Of a stretch of DNA of 64,000 nucleotides, positions 33,994 to 44,542 are shown piece by piece. Both the position numbers and the translations under genes were made by a program. The notes under the pieces were generated by a model that was not told the DNA's origin, did not search any database, and worked only from the letters and a program-made list of their open reading frames with translations. The stretch is from Semisulcospira habei (Eukaryota > Mollusca > Gastropoda > Semisulcospiridae). Within the stretch, counting starts at the first letter, position 1; each line of letters opens with the position of its first letter. Where the stretch lies: the NCBI GenBank assembly GCA_036245525.1, contig BTPG01000007.1, forward strand, positions 128,966,375 to 129,030,374, given 5' to 3'.

Positions 33994-34039
33994 TGGCGCA
34001 GTGGATTTGCATTAGTCAAAGCTACTGTCATCGAGCCCC
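33994..34039 (+). other. tRNA-like (SINE head) sequence at right end of inverted repeat
   Basis: An A-box-like TGGCGCAGTGG (33994-34004) and a B-box-like TCATCGAGCCCC (34028-34039) are spaced as in tRNA-derived SINE promoters. It points outward. Too short and diverged to be a tRNA gene. Confidence 0.5.
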
Positions 34040-34340
34040 TATGCGTTTAGAAGAGCATGCAGGTGACCCGTGTACTTAGTATATCATGTAGCTAGGTAAA
34101 GTAAACGTGCTTTCACAAAATTATAGCAAGACTGAAATTGTACCGTGAAGTTCTAGTTGTGTCACTATTTTCTCAAGCCTATGAAGCGAAAGTGAAACTC
34201 ATATCACGTAAAATATACAATTACATAAAAATTAAAACTTACGTCATGACAAATGACGTTTGACAAATCAATGACGCGTTTGTCCTGCGCCCCTTATAGA
34301 ACTCACTGACGCATTGGCAGATCTGCGGGACTTTTTTTAA

Positions 34341-34549
34341 TAGGAGATAATTCAACGTCAGAATCACGTCAAATACAAAAGGTAGAGACCATTCACAGCG
34401 AGGACAGCTCTCATATAGAAGGGATTTTGTGGGTTATGTTTCATCACATCTGTTTTAGCTTGCCCGCCTTTGACATCATAGACATGCTATTAAATTCGTC
34501 CCCACCGCGACACGTTCTTAAAAGTCCCTTCTATAAATAGAAGGGACTT
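34341..34549. repeat. Dispersed repeat copy and a short perfect hairpin
   Basis: 34345-34460 matches 17088-17200. Just downstream, AAGTCCCTTCTAT pairs perfectly with ATAGAAGGGACTT around AA (34522-34549). Confidence 0.75.
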
Positions 34550-34619
34550 AAAAACATACTGTCTTTAAGCCTGAGGCCGACCTTTAAAAAGTTCCTTAAT
34601 GTTTTATAAAAGCTAGATT

Positions 34620-34766
34620 ACAGATTAGATAAATTAATCATTTTAGTTCAAGGGTGATCATGCCACAATAGCTTGGAGCCTCGCGCCAAGCTATTCTGGC
34701 ACCACCCTTGAACTGTCATAGTCAATTGTTTTCAAGCAACAATGCATCGGGATGAAAAGGGGTTAA
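34620..34766. mobile_element. Hairpin A MITE, decayed
   Basis: The left arm has an inserted CAT and other changes (GGGTGATCATGCCACAATAGC); the right arm is nearly consensus. The right end GGGATGAAAAGGGGTTAA (TTAA 34763-34766) matches 26845. Sequence to 35000 repeats 26850-27080, showing that a unit larger than the MITE was copied. Confidence 0.8.
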
Positions 34767-35156
34767 AAGACCCGGATGACATGCGAGTTTCAGCATTCTT
34801 TTGCCGATTTTGTCAAAGGCTGACTGTATTTGCAGCGCAAGCGAACTGTGCGGCACATCAGCTGTGTATTCAGCATTGATTATTTCCGGCTTTAACATCC
34901 ACAGCACCGGAGTGATAATGGACGGTCCTAACGGGCGAGGTTTTGGGAGACATAGCAGCTACTGTTTATGGAGTACGACCTGAAAACTGACCAATTCAGG
35001 TGCACTACAACTGTGTCACTTTGACAAGGACCTTACAATGGAAATACTATAGAACAAGCCCTTCTTTTTGCCTTGACCCTACAAATTAATTGTTTCTATC
35101 GATGTATACTGTATATCTGCTGTTGTATCCCAGCACCGTTTGCCGACAGTCGTCAC

Positions 35157-35370
35157 TTAACTCATTCTACCCCAACACCGAAATCCTTAAATTTGGCCAT
35201 TGTCCTCTGAAGAGTGCATCGCAGTGCATGACACAGATCGACCATGATAGTTCAAGGGTGATGCCAGAATAGCTTGGCGCCCATAGGCGACAAGCTATTC
35301 TGGCATCACCCTTGAACTATCATGGTCGATCCTTATCTTGCTGTGGTGTGTCTGGGGTAGAATGAGTTAA
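35157..35370. mobile_element. piggyBac-like MITE, 214 bp, hairpin A, inverted orientation
   Basis: TTAA at 35157-35160 and 35367-35370. It belongs to the 17867/27238 subfamily but its asymmetric flank lies on the left, so it is inserted in the opposite orientation. Arms 35236-35281 and 35286-35331 pair with one mismatch (GGCGACAAG). Confidence 0.93.
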
Positions 35371-35862
35371 CCACCTTGTGCCTAATTGCACAACGGGGTT
35401 AATAAGCAGCAATGAGCAGTGGATTTGTGGTTTTTACATTTGGATGTCTGCAGATTTATCTTCCATGAGTTAGGTTTTTAAAAGCCATACTTTTATGAGT
35501 CAACATTTACTTAACAATCGATTACAGGACATAGTTCATCTGATCATATACCGCGCACAGGGTCTAATGTAATCAACAGTAGTCAATGTTGGATGTGTTG
35601 CGGATTTACCTCCCGTGGAGCATTTGTTTCAAAAGCCATAAATTTATGAGTGAACATTTCCTGAACAAACGAGGCACTATAGGAAATAGTTAATAACATC
35701 GCCACAAATATTAGAATAACATAACACAACAGCTGTTGCATACCTTAACAGGCTACAACAAGCCCGAGAGATCAATATGTGCATTCAGTCACATGATATA
35801 TTTGGACACCTGTAGATAATTTGAAATGCAGTTGCAGTTGGTGTAATTACTAACCAGTCCGT

Positions 35863-35980
35863 TTACTCTGGTTTTTCTTCAAATAACGAGAAAATCTTTC
35901 GCCTTTTACTAAAGATTTCCGTGGAGAGAAACAAATTAATGAGTCTTTATTCAATTTTTCTAAACCTGCTTCTGCAGGGA
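35863..35980 (+). ncRNA. U5: U5 spliceosomal snRNA, copy 4
   Basis: TTTACTCTGGTTTTTCTTC, loop 1 GCCTTTTAC, AAAGATTTCC, GTGGAGAGAAAC, a good Sm site (CAATTTTTCT) and a 3' stem CCTGC...GCAGG. The main-stem changes on the two strands (TTTTTCTT and GAGAGAAAC) remain pairable. Upstream GGACACCTGTAGATAATTTG is conserved. It looks structurally intact. Confidence 0.88.
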
Positions 35981-36103
35981 AATACAAGTAAAAGTAATAA
36001 AGGACTCGGATAGTATGTGAATTTCAACATCTCTTTTAGGCCTGACTGAAAGGTCACGCCATCACTGTGTACATCACCTACTTATTGTTTGTCTAGTTTG
36101 AGG

Positions 36104-36922
36104 TTTAACCCATTACATCCTGAGTCGGAATTGTTAAGTATGTTTATTGCCCTAGGAAGTCTACATTACAGATTAGGACATAGATCAACCATTTTAGTTC
36201 AAGGGCTGTGCCAGAATAGCTTGCCGCGTCAGGCACCAACACTGAACTATCATAGTCAATTGTATTTCAAGCTATAGTATATCTCCTCTACGGCTTGAGT
36301 CATGGACGCTGTACAGAAAGCACCTCAAGCAGCTTGAACGTTTCCACATGAGATCCCTGCGCTCACTCATGGGCATCAAATGGCAAGACAAGGTGACAAA
36401 CATGGAAGTCCTGGACAATGCTGGCTTAGTGAGTTTTGAAGCCTTGATCTTAAAGACACAACTTCGCTGGACAGGTCATGTCATACACATGGATGATTCT
36501 CGCATGCCACGCCAACTCCTGTATGGTGCACTCTCAAAAGGCCACAGGAAGCAAGGACGGCCAAAGAAACGCTTCAAAGACTGCTTAAAAGACAGCCTCA
36601 AGTACTGCGTCTTCCCGATTAAGGAACTTGAGCACAAGCACAAGACAGATCTGGCTGGCGTGCCGCCACCAGGAAAGCCTGCACGCTCTTTGAACAAAAT
36701 CGGCGCGAACGAATCACCAGTGCCAGAGCTCGCAGAAAGACAGCGTCGACTCTCCCTACAGCTACGTTCCAGTGCCCCCATTGCTCTCGCAGGTGTGGCT
36801 CCAGGATTGGCGCTTGGCCAGCCACACCCGCACCCACAAACAGAAGTCATGCACAATGACGACATCATCGGTTTCGATGGCCTACCCATTACTAGTGTAT
36901 CATGATGAAAAGTAATGGTTAA
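36104..36922. mobile_element. Hairpin A MITE split by a LINE fragment
   Basis: The left end TTAACCCATTACATCCTGAG (36104) matches 42714; the right end is ATGATGAAAAGTAATGGTTAA (TTAA 36919-36922). The palindrome (36197-36253) is badly decayed. About 630 bp of LINE sequence sits between TTTCAAGCTATAG and GTATCATGATGAAAAG. Confidence 0.75.
36278..36910 (+). pseudogene. LINE ORF2 C-terminal fragment with zinc finger
   Basis: The plus-strand frame gives LERFHMRSLRSLMGIKW, LRWTGHVIHMDDSRMP, GRPKKRFKDCLK, typical of the region after the reverse transcriptase in many LINEs. After frameshifts a CPHCSRRCGSRIG zinc-finger-like motif is readable near 36775-36815. It is 5'-truncated. A different copy of this zinc-finger end is found at 44615-44820. 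The family is not certain. Confidence 0.75.
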
Positions 36923-37144
36923 TTTGTACGGAACCTCGCGGGTTAATGGTCACAGGTACAGCTACTGCCTAAGGAATGCGACCTGAAAAATATCAGTTCA
37001 GGCGCGCTGCAACTGTACCACTTTGATTTTGACATGTCATTGGACAATGTAATGGTACAGGATAAGTTCGTATTTTTTGCCAGGACTGACCTTATAATTA
37101 AATTTCACTATCTGCTCTTGTATCAGTCAAACTCAATCACGCTT

Positions 37145-37257
37145 TTAACCCTTATCATTCGGAATACACCAGTGTGTGAAATACGGCGTTTGACTAAAAT
37201 AGTTCAAGGGTAGTGCCAGACTAGCTTGGCGCCTAGAGGCGCCAAGATATTCTGGCA

Positions 37258-37292
<35 letters not shown>

Positions 37293-37953
37293 CGGCATCC
37301 TGTCTCGGAAGGCAATGGAGTATGCGCTTGCTGGGTCAGTCACTGGAGTGACCTCTCCAGTGCGCAAGCCTGGGCGAAGTGTATAGAGATCCTGGGATGC
37401 CCAGTCGTCAAGATCCACCTCTCTGCCTCGCTGATGTATCCAAAGGAATGCAAAGCAGTACGTTTGGCATCAGTTTGGCTGCAGGAGCTGCCAGAACAGT
37501 GCGTGAATACAGGCAGCTGTCTGCCTTTGGGGCTCCACTCCTTATTTGAAGGGTTTACTCCCCCACATTTGGCCGTTGGATCCAACCTGATCTCCTCCGT
37601 CCTCTAGCCGTTGGCTGTCAGAAACAACTCATCCGCCTAGTGGTGCAATGTGAACACCACCCCCTCACGTGGTTTAGCCCACCAGCTGAGGTGGTTTGCC
37701 AGGGTGTGGCGCTTGGAGCCAGTACGTGAGATTAAGAAGATGGATGAGGACCAGTGATGCCCATCCGTCCTATGTAGGACGCAGCTGCCGAACAGCAAAG
37801 GTACTACCTCTATCCAGAGCCCCCTACACATTCTGGCACCACCCTTGAACTAAAGCCATTGGTCTATAGCCTTATGTGTAAGTACTATAATGTAGCTTGC
37901 ATATGGCAGTGTACAAATTGGAAGCTTTTTAGCCTCAGTATGATATGGGTTAA
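37145..37953. mobile_element. Hairpin A MITE interrupted by a poly(A) retroposon
   Basis: The left end TTAACCCTTATCATTCGG and right end GTATGATATGGGTTAA match the complete element at 61224-61440. The left palindrome arm and the loop (CTAGAG) are intact; the right arm is split after ATTCTGGCACC. Confidence 0.9.
37249..37840 (-). mobile_element. Poly(A)-tailed retroposon with 11-bp target duplication
   Basis: ATTCTGGCACC occurs at 37249-37259 and 37830-37840. The insert starts with about 30 T on the plus strand, so it is a minus-strand element of about 540 bp plus poly(A). Its body has no long frame. It contains GTGACTGACCCAGCAAGCGC close to the tail and GGTTTAGCCCACCAGC-type sequence further in. 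It could be a LINE 3' fragment, a SINE or a processed RNA copy; I cannot identify the source. Confidence 0.88.
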
Positions 37954-38436
37954 GGCGCCCCGCATCCATAGCTGCGATGTATCGTATAGTTTAGCCGCCG
38001 GCAGCGCTTTCACAGCTATTGATCCGGGACCTCTGAGTTAACGGAAGTCTACACTTAACCCCCTTGTGCTTAATGCTGACACCGGTACTGTAAACAGTAC
38101 TACATGCAAAAGGGAGGTTAATTAGTGTGGAAACAGTAGTAAATGTTGTATGGCGGTTTTACTTTTGGACGAGTGCAGATTTACCTCCCTTTGGTTTGGT
38201 TTTTAAAAGCTATACAATTATGAGTTAACATATACTTACACTATCGATTTACTATAAGAAATTGTTCACAAAATCACCAGAAATATAAGAGTAACATTAT
38301 ACACCAGATTTTGTATGCTAAACTGGCTACTTTGAACCACATAGATCAATATGTGCATTCAGTCATATGATGTATTTGGCCACTTGTAAATTATTCGCAA
38401 CACAGTTGTAATCGGTTGGATTTTTAACCTGACAGT

Positions 38437-38554
38437 GTACTCTGGTTTCTCTTCAAATCACGAGAAAATTTTTCGCCTTTTACTAAAGATTTCCGTGGAG
38501 AGGAACAAATTAATGAGTCTGTAAGCAATTTCTCTAATCCTGTTTCGTCAGGGT
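38437..38554 (+). ncRNA. U5: U5 spliceosomal snRNA, copy 5
   Basis: GTACTCTGGTTTCTCTTC, loop 1 GCCTTTTAC, AAAGATTTCC and GTGGAGAGGAAC are intact. The internal stem has AAATTTTTC instead of AAATCTTTC, the Sm run is AATTTCTCT with an interrupting C, and the 3' stem is CCTG...CAGG. Upstream homology to copies 2-4 continues for more than 200 bp. Function is uncertain. Confidence 0.83.
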
Positions 38555-38785
38555 AATCCAACTCAATATCAGTCACCTATCTCACATAAACTAGAGCCAG
38601 ACGTATTTTTACTGGCTTGAATGATGTTGACGCGAGGTGCCTATTGCGGGTGACTTGCCTGAATTTTACAACCAGGATTTATTTATTTAACACATCAGGT
38701 TTATTTCTACAGTTCGCAGTTGAGAGCAGAAGGGATCATTTTTATTTTTCACACCACATCAACCCTTTCCATCCTGATACACTGT

Positions 38786-39130
38786 TGTATGAAATAAATC
38801 TTATAATGATAGTTCAATGGTGATGCAAGAATAGCTTGGCGCCCAGAGGCGCTAAGCTATTCTTGCACTACCCTTGAAGTAAAATGGTTTTAACTATTCC
38901 CTAATTTATGATGTAGCCTTCATCGGACAATACACAAATTTGAAGAAAAAAAAAATAGCCTCAAGTTATGAAATAAATCTTATAATGATAGTTCAAGGGT
39001 AATGCAAGAATTGCTTGGCGCCCAGAGGCAGTACCCTTGAACTAAAATGGTCTAACTATTCCCTAATTTATGATGTAGCATTCATCGGACTATACACAAA
39101 TTTGGAGAAAAAAAAATAGCCTCAAGTTTT
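38786..39130. repeat. Tandem duplication of a hairpin A element
   Basis: GAAATAAATCTTATAATGAT begins both copies (38791 and 38970). In the first (38811-38880) the hairpin arms are nearly complete. In the second (38990-39044) the right arm is missing from the centre to GTACCC, an asymmetric deletion. Flanks (TAACTATTCCCTAATTTATG) are otherwise near identical, so the loss postdates the duplication. Confidence 0.82.
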
Positions 39131-39487
39131 AATGGGTTGATGAAATAGCTTTTTTTTTTTTTTTTTATTTTTATAGCAAGCACGAATTGCTGAATCTCGT
39201 ATACCAACATGGTCCTTTAATCAGTTTGAGTGAAGACTAAATTGCCTGCGATTTTAATCGAGCCCGCGTGCCAGCGGCACGGACTTTTCCGAGACTTTCA
39301 CTTGTGGCTAAAAAGGAACTGTTGACACAAACGGGTTTACCTGGGCTTGCCCCTTCCATATTGCTACCGTCCTGTAGCGAACACCTTCCATCTGCAAGAT
39401 GTATTTTATACTGTAGATATTAACCCCCGTGAGTTTGCAGCCAATCTGTACTGTTAACAGTACTAAACCACCGGTACTGTTGTACTA

Positions 39488-39561
39488 TTAACCTTTGACT
39501 GTCGGTGGCGGTTTTGTTGCGATGATCCTGCAGGAATCACTACCGACAGCCAACAGGTTAA
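39488..39561. mobile_element. TTAA-bounded foldback element, family D
   Basis: TTAACCTTTGACTGTCGGTGG at the left is mirrored by CTACCGACAGCCAACAGGTTAA. The inner right arm has been partly deleted (GGAATCACTACC), shortening the stem relative to 20369-20463. A hairpin B type end (AACCCCTTTACTGTC) follows immediately. Confidence 0.82.
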
Positions 39562-39636
39562 CTAACCCCTTTACTGTCAATGGTCACAAATGGTGTTTCT
39601 AATTTATTTTGTAATTTCAGCGCCAAAGAGCATGGA

Positions 39637-39637
<1 letters not shown>

Positions 39638-39695
<58 letters not shown>

Positions 39696-39740
39696 TTGGG
39701 CCAGCAAGAGGCATAGAACCTCATGATCTATGCCTCTTGC
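39638..39740. repeat. (CA)n and a collapsed hairpin B
   Basis: (CA)n at 39638-39692 is followed by GCAAGAGGCATAGAACCTCA directly joined to TGATCTATGCCTCTTGC (39704-39740). The CCCCCGC centre and part of each arm are missing. Confidence 0.85.
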
Positions 39741-39978
39741 AGTTGCGGGGTGGTCATGTTTTCTAGGCAGTAGTAAATTATTCAGTAGTGCCGGTGGCTG
39801 CGTGCGCAAGGGGCATAATGAGACCGAAGCAGTGGGGAGAGGCATAGACCATTGTCAGACCCCTGCTGTGGACACCCCTCATCTACAAGAAAGACATTTA
39901 AAGCGACCATCTCCAGGCAGCAAAGGCTTAACAGATCGGAACATCCCCATTATAAATACCCTTAGTGTGCGGCATTAT

Positions 39979-40201
39979 GACCCAAATCATACTCAGGCTG
40001 AAAGCTTCAAATTTGTACTCTGCCATACGCAAGCTACATGACAGTACTCACAGATAAGGATGTAGACCAATGGCTTTAGTTCAAGGGTGGTGCCAGAATA
40101 GCTTGGCGCCTAGAGGCGCCAAGCTATTCTCGCACTACCCTTGAACTATTTTAGTCAGACTTATTTCACACACTGGTTGTATTCCGAATGATAAGGGTTA
40201 A
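39979..40201. mobile_element. Hairpin A MITE, inverted relative to 61224
   Basis: The right end CGAATGATAAGGGTTAA (TTAA 40198-40201) corresponds to the left end at 61224. The left end is a decayed TGACCCAAATCATACTCAGG. The arms (40078-40149) pair with three mismatches around TAGA. Confidence 0.85.
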
Positions 40202-40779
40202 AGTAACTAACATTACCAAGCTTGAATGTCGAAATATAAAGGACTTTCCTGCTCTTATTCTCTTTTGTACGCAGGGGAGTTCCTTCCGTCAGTTACGCTC
40301 AACAGTCAGCTGGAAACATCTGGTACGCGCGCCTGTTCACTTGGACTGTCAAAAGAAGGGTAGACAATTCTTAGGCGAGGCAAGACAACATTGATAACCC
40401 GTGGTATCGGGCAAATGTTTAGCAATCAAAACCTGCCCATGGAGCTGATCACTTTAACCCCCTTCAGGCTGGACGAACTCACGAGGACCTATTGCTCTTG
40501 TTTCGTGCCACCGGGAATTGTTTCTACAGGATCTAGTGCAAACGCACGGTTCTCCTAGGTCCAATTTACACCAGTGTTTCTCATGCGGAGGACATAACTG
40601 GGTGTTCAGCCTGCGACTGCCACGACCTCCGGTGTTACTCACAGTAGGGTGGGCGTGGCGCCGTAAAATTGCACCAAATTACTTTTAGTATCAATCACGC
40701 ACTGACTTGATCCCTGTCACGCTCTCCGTTAGAGGAACAGAGAGAAGTAGAGTTAAATGACCCGATGACTATCTCATCA
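40202..40779. other. No recognised gene
   Basis: Unique-looking sequence. Two weak AACCCCCTTCAGGCTGG-type patches near 40455 suggest old MITE ends, but no palindrome is visible. Confidence 0.35.
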
Positions 40780-40845
40780 GCAAGAGGCGTAGATTCTCAT
40801 GAGCCCCTGCTATCGCAGGGGCTCATGAGAATCTATACCTCTTGC
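40780..40845. repeat. Hairpin B copy with mirrored variants
   Basis: 31-base arms around TATC. ATTCTC/GAGAAT and CCCCTGC/GCAGGGG replace the commoner ATCCTC/GAGGAT and CCCCCGC/GCGGGGG, in both arms. One outer mismatch (GGCGT against ATACC). Confidence 0.9.
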
Positions 40846-41288
40846 GGATGGAAGGACTTCGTGCAGTGGCTGTTGGTACAAAGTGTGGCCACACCCGCTA
40901 AATTATAAAGGGGATATACCGTCTCTTCAGACGCCTGAAAACACCCGACTTCACTCTAGCCGAGGGGAACGCACAGTAACGCAAGAGTGACGTAATACGG
41001 TGTAACGAGAGTGATGCAAGTATGTGTTGGTCTGTAGGTTTGGACTTTATGGCATCGAGACATAATTTTCAAACGGCCGCCAGACCGAAGAAAGTCTAAA
41101 CTCACACGCTGACCAAAGACGCACACTGTACGTAATGATTATGTTCATTGTGAGTTTAAGGGGCTACAGTGAAAAAAGTCACGAACTAATATATTGGCAA
41201 GTAACACGAAATAAACTATAGAAAATTATCCTTCTTCGCGTCCGTGAAATCATGTTACCGACGGACTGTTTTTGGCCAACCCAGCCCT

Positions 41289-41371
<83 letters not shown>

Positions 41372-41456
41372 CCTACACACAAACACACACAAATGACAAA
41401 AAAAAAGAGAACAAAACAAGCAAAAGCAAACAAACAAAACAACAGACACACGCGCG

Positions 41457-41524
<68 letters not shown>

Positions 41525-41540
41525 TTACATACACACACAC
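41289..41540. repeat. Two (CA)n microsatellites
   Basis: Arrays at 41289-41368 and 41459-41519 with A-rich sequence between. Frames of His/Thr or Cys/Val are artefacts. Confidence 0.97.
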
Positions 41541-41632
41541 ACACATGCACGCATCGCCCCTCTCTCCTGAACTGCGCTATTAGATGAAAAAAAAAAATCT
41601 GTATATTGCGCACAAATTCTCAATCTGTAACT

Positions 41633-41672
41633 CAGCAAGAAGCAGATATTCTGAGAATGTATGCCTCTTGCA
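41633..41672. repeat. Collapsed hairpin B
   Basis: GCAAGAAGCAGATATTCT joins directly to GAGAATGTATGCCTCTTGC. The inner arms and loop are missing. Confidence 0.75.
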
Positions 41673-41890
41673 GATGGAAGAAGTTTCACACTGACTTGAC
41701 AAAGGTTTTTACAGCACCTACAGTAATTTCGCTTTACGCTTCTCGGGTGGACTGTTACCCTAGCCTGGCGACACCCGACCCGCTACAATTATCTGATTTG
41801 TTGACACTCAGGGTAGAACAGGGCAGCCACCCGCGACGGCTAATCCAATAGAAGAATGCGTACAGCTGACACTGGATTATCTAAGGACAG

Positions 41891-42007
<117 letters not shown>

Positions 42008-42713
42008 TGATGATGATGATGAATCTTTTATTGCAAGATGAAGCTATTAGGCAACTCAATGCCAGTCTTACAAGCTGTCCTGTAAACAAAACAAAGCACA
42101 ACAGGAAAACAAACGCAGCATACAAAGAAAAAAATAAAGGAAAGAAATTAACGAACACAATAAGTGAATTATTTAGTGAGTAGCGTCTGTACGCCTCTTG
42201 CATCTTTTCACCGCGAAAATAAAATAAAAGAGGGCTGGGGTGTGGGGGTGTGGGGGGGGGGGGGGGAGGCTGAGGGCTGAGGGGGAGGGGGGCTGGGGGT
42301 GGGGGCTGGGGGGGGGGGAGAAGAGGAGTTTCCAAACTGTCCAAAAAGGAACTTTATTATAGCATTTTAAATAAATGTTGTGCTGGGGGGTGAGAGGAAC
42401 CTCTGGAACCCCCCCACCCCACCCCCATCCGCCCCTGCTAACTAACTAACTAACTAACTGATCTAAATCTGTACACTCTGAGTGAACACTTCAAAGACAC
42501 GATCGTTTCACGGTGCCGCCTCACCTACCTTGCACCCCATTTCTCCTTTCCCCGCCCGCTCAAGCGTTGCTGTAGGAGTGTTTCGTCCATTCATCCCTCG
42601 CATTCACTGCATCCACCTGTTCTCTCATTGTCGGCCTGCTTACACGCGCAGGAATACAAGGCGCCTTGCGGACTTCGAGAGATCATGTTATGCGTGTGTC
42701 TCGCCGGCATTTC

Positions 42714-42905
42714 TTAACCCATTACATCCTGAGGCTGATTTTAACAAATTTACTTATTGCCCTGTGACGGCTACATTACAGATTAAGAGATAGATCAAGC
42801 ATATTAGTTGAAGGGTGGTGCCAGAATAGCTTGGCGCCTTAGGCGCCAAGCTATTCTGGCACCACCCTTGAACTATCACAGTCAAATTTATTTCAAGCAA
42901 TGGGT
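42714..42905. mobile_element. Hairpin A MITE (ATCCTGAGG subfamily)
   Basis: TTAACCCATTACATCCTGAG at the left matches 36104. The inner arms (42806-42838 and 42842-42874) pair except that GTTGAAGGG faces CCCTTGAAC. The right end is lost near CAAGCAATGGGTGTAT. Confidence 0.85.
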
Positions 42906-43069
42906 GTATGAAGATGACCTCTGACGGCACGGCTACCATGTCCACACTGGTTATTCGGCTCCCACTACACACGACCGGTGTGTGCATGTATGAGGGGGAA
43001 GGGGGCTAGGGGTGGGGGGATCGGTCATAAAAAGCCCTGACGCAATACAGCAGGATGTGGATTGAACAT

Positions 43070-43162
43070 GACATTTACAATGCAATACATGACATTGACA
43101 ATACAATGCAATACAATACAATACAATACAATGCAACACAACACAATACAATACAATAACAC
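43070..43162. repeat. (TACAA)n array
   Basis: Degenerate TACAA units. This is the complement of the (TTGTA)n tail of the Rex1-like LINE at 14646, so it could be a stranded LINE tail, but no LINE body is recognised beside it. Confidence 0.7.
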
Positions 43163-43164
43163 TT

Positions 43165-43645
43165 GATTAATCCCTCACGGAGAGATTGTCTATCTGTCCA
43201 CACATCAATTATATGGTACGGGAAAAACAAGTTTTCCGATCACTACATAATTATGCCGAGGGGGACCTACATGGGGATTACTGCACAAAAGAACTATTCC
43301 AACACTGCAACCACCCTTGAAATATCACGGTCGAGCTGTCTCCAGAACTGTGACGCAGACATCAGAGGACATCATCGAAAGTATGTCCTCAGTGCTTTGT
43401 GGGTTAAAAACCTACGAAAGGCTCAGCACAGAACACTCGCGAATTCACGGCTCATAGGTATTCGACAGACTGACCGAGTGGCAACGACAGACTGAATAAA
43501 AAACAATACAAACACAAACAAACAGCAACAAGAACAAACCATCAACAACAACCACATAAAGGAAAAAAACCCACCAAAACAATCCAAAACAACAACAGCA
43601 ACAAGAAAACAAAACAACAACCCAAACAAAACAGACTGATTGACT
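43165..43645. other. No recognised gene
   Basis: Contains AAC/ACA-rich sequence (43497-43630) and a short ACCACCCTTGAAATATCACGG patch (43311-43331) that is a lone hairpin A arm end. No exon seen. Confidence 0.4.
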
Positions 43646-44004
43646 AAGGGCGTGTTTCCATGTAGCTACGCGACAGCGGCGCTGTGAGCGACCACAACTA
43701 AACAATAGCTGAGCAGCAGGCGAAAAATCGCTTTATGTATTTCCAGATCAGTATGGGTGCGGCAAGCGGCATCGCGCCCACATGTAAATTGTTTAGAAGT
43801 GTTGCGATTTGTTGTCGTTGTATTAAAAGCTACACTCTTTTCACAGCGGAATCGCTGTTCAGTCGCTCCATGGGGCCTATCGCATGTCGCACCAGAATCG
43901 CGCTGCTGTCGCGTTGCGCACATGGAAGCGCTCTTTTATTTCTATGTCCTCGATTCGTGTTGCTGTTGCCACCGCTTTCGCGCTGCCATATGAAAACACC
44001 CCTT
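43646..44004. mobile_element. Inverted-terminal-repeat element (GTGTTTCCATATAGC type), copy 1
   Basis: The left end AAGGGCGTGTTTCCATGTAG and right end GCCATATGAAAACACCCCTT are inverted repeats. The interior is GC-rich with many CGC motifs and no transposase frame. A second copy is at 55293-55870. It is probably a non-autonomous DNA transposon; the superfamily is unknown. Confidence 0.7.
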
Positions 44005-44166
44005 AACAGATTGACTTAATGTCAGAACATTACTATACTGACGGAGTTCTATCTCAGTTGTGTTGTCCTCAATGTGTTCATTCCTCAAATCTGTACGAAT
44101 CTGTGATTTTTCACAATACGGCTCTAGTGAGATGGTATGTCAGTTTGCGCATTACAGCTGAAAGCC

Positions 44167-44350
44167 TTAACCCATTTAGCCCCAAGGCCGCATTTCCCCA
44201 TTCCTGGAGGAGTTACCTAACGACGGCGTACCACTTGCAAGAGATGGATCGACCATGATAATTCAAGGGTAGGGCCAGATGAGCTTGGCGCATGAAGGCA
44301 TTACCCTTGAATTATCATAGTCGATTCATCCCCTGCTGTATGCCGTTGGA
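44167..44350. mobile_element. Hairpin A MITE, inner right arm deleted
   Basis: TTAACCCATTTAGCCCCAAG (44167) is the end shared with 55340. Outer arms GATCGACCATGATAATTCAA and TTGAATTATCATAGTCGATT pair well, but the inner part is asymmetric (AGCTTGGCGCATGAAGGCA). Confidence 0.82.
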
Positions 44351-44542
44351 GCTAACCAGCACTCACATTCCGTCAAAGTACATGAGTGTTTGTTAAATTA
44401 CGGACAGGAATGTTGTTTGCCAGTACATGAATACACGCGCGCGCGACTTCTTGAAGTAGGGTCGTCAAATGCGGACTCTCCTGTCAGTCGCGTGGCCCAA
44501 GTAAATGCGTGAGATGTTCAACCGATGTGTTTTGTTTGTTTT

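Larger units (their letters stand above)
29888..34043. repeat. Large inverted repeat (about 4.2 kb) with diverged arms
   Basis: The outer ends CATAGGGGCTCGATGACAG (29888) and CTGTCATCGAGCCCCTATG (ending 34043) are inverted copies. Further matching blocks follow inward, for example GTTTCAAAGTGTACCTTATT near 30431 with the complement near 33590, CCCTACCCCCATTTTACCAG near 31410 with its complement near 32963, and GTCTTGTCAAACTCAGGGA near 31704 with its complement near 32611. The arms are roughly 1.5-1.9 kb with many indels and separate later insertions. The spacer is about 31745-32585. Both arms contain reverse-transcriptase-like sequence. Confidence 0.85.

Noticed and set aside
37233..37831. 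Minus-strand frames in the poly(A) retroposon
   Set aside because: Short, in different frames, no recognisable domain; more likely noncoding retroposon sequence.
43445..44019. Several frames of 78-95 codons
   Set aside because: They lie in AAC-rich low-complexity sequence and in an inverted-repeat element with no transposase motifs.
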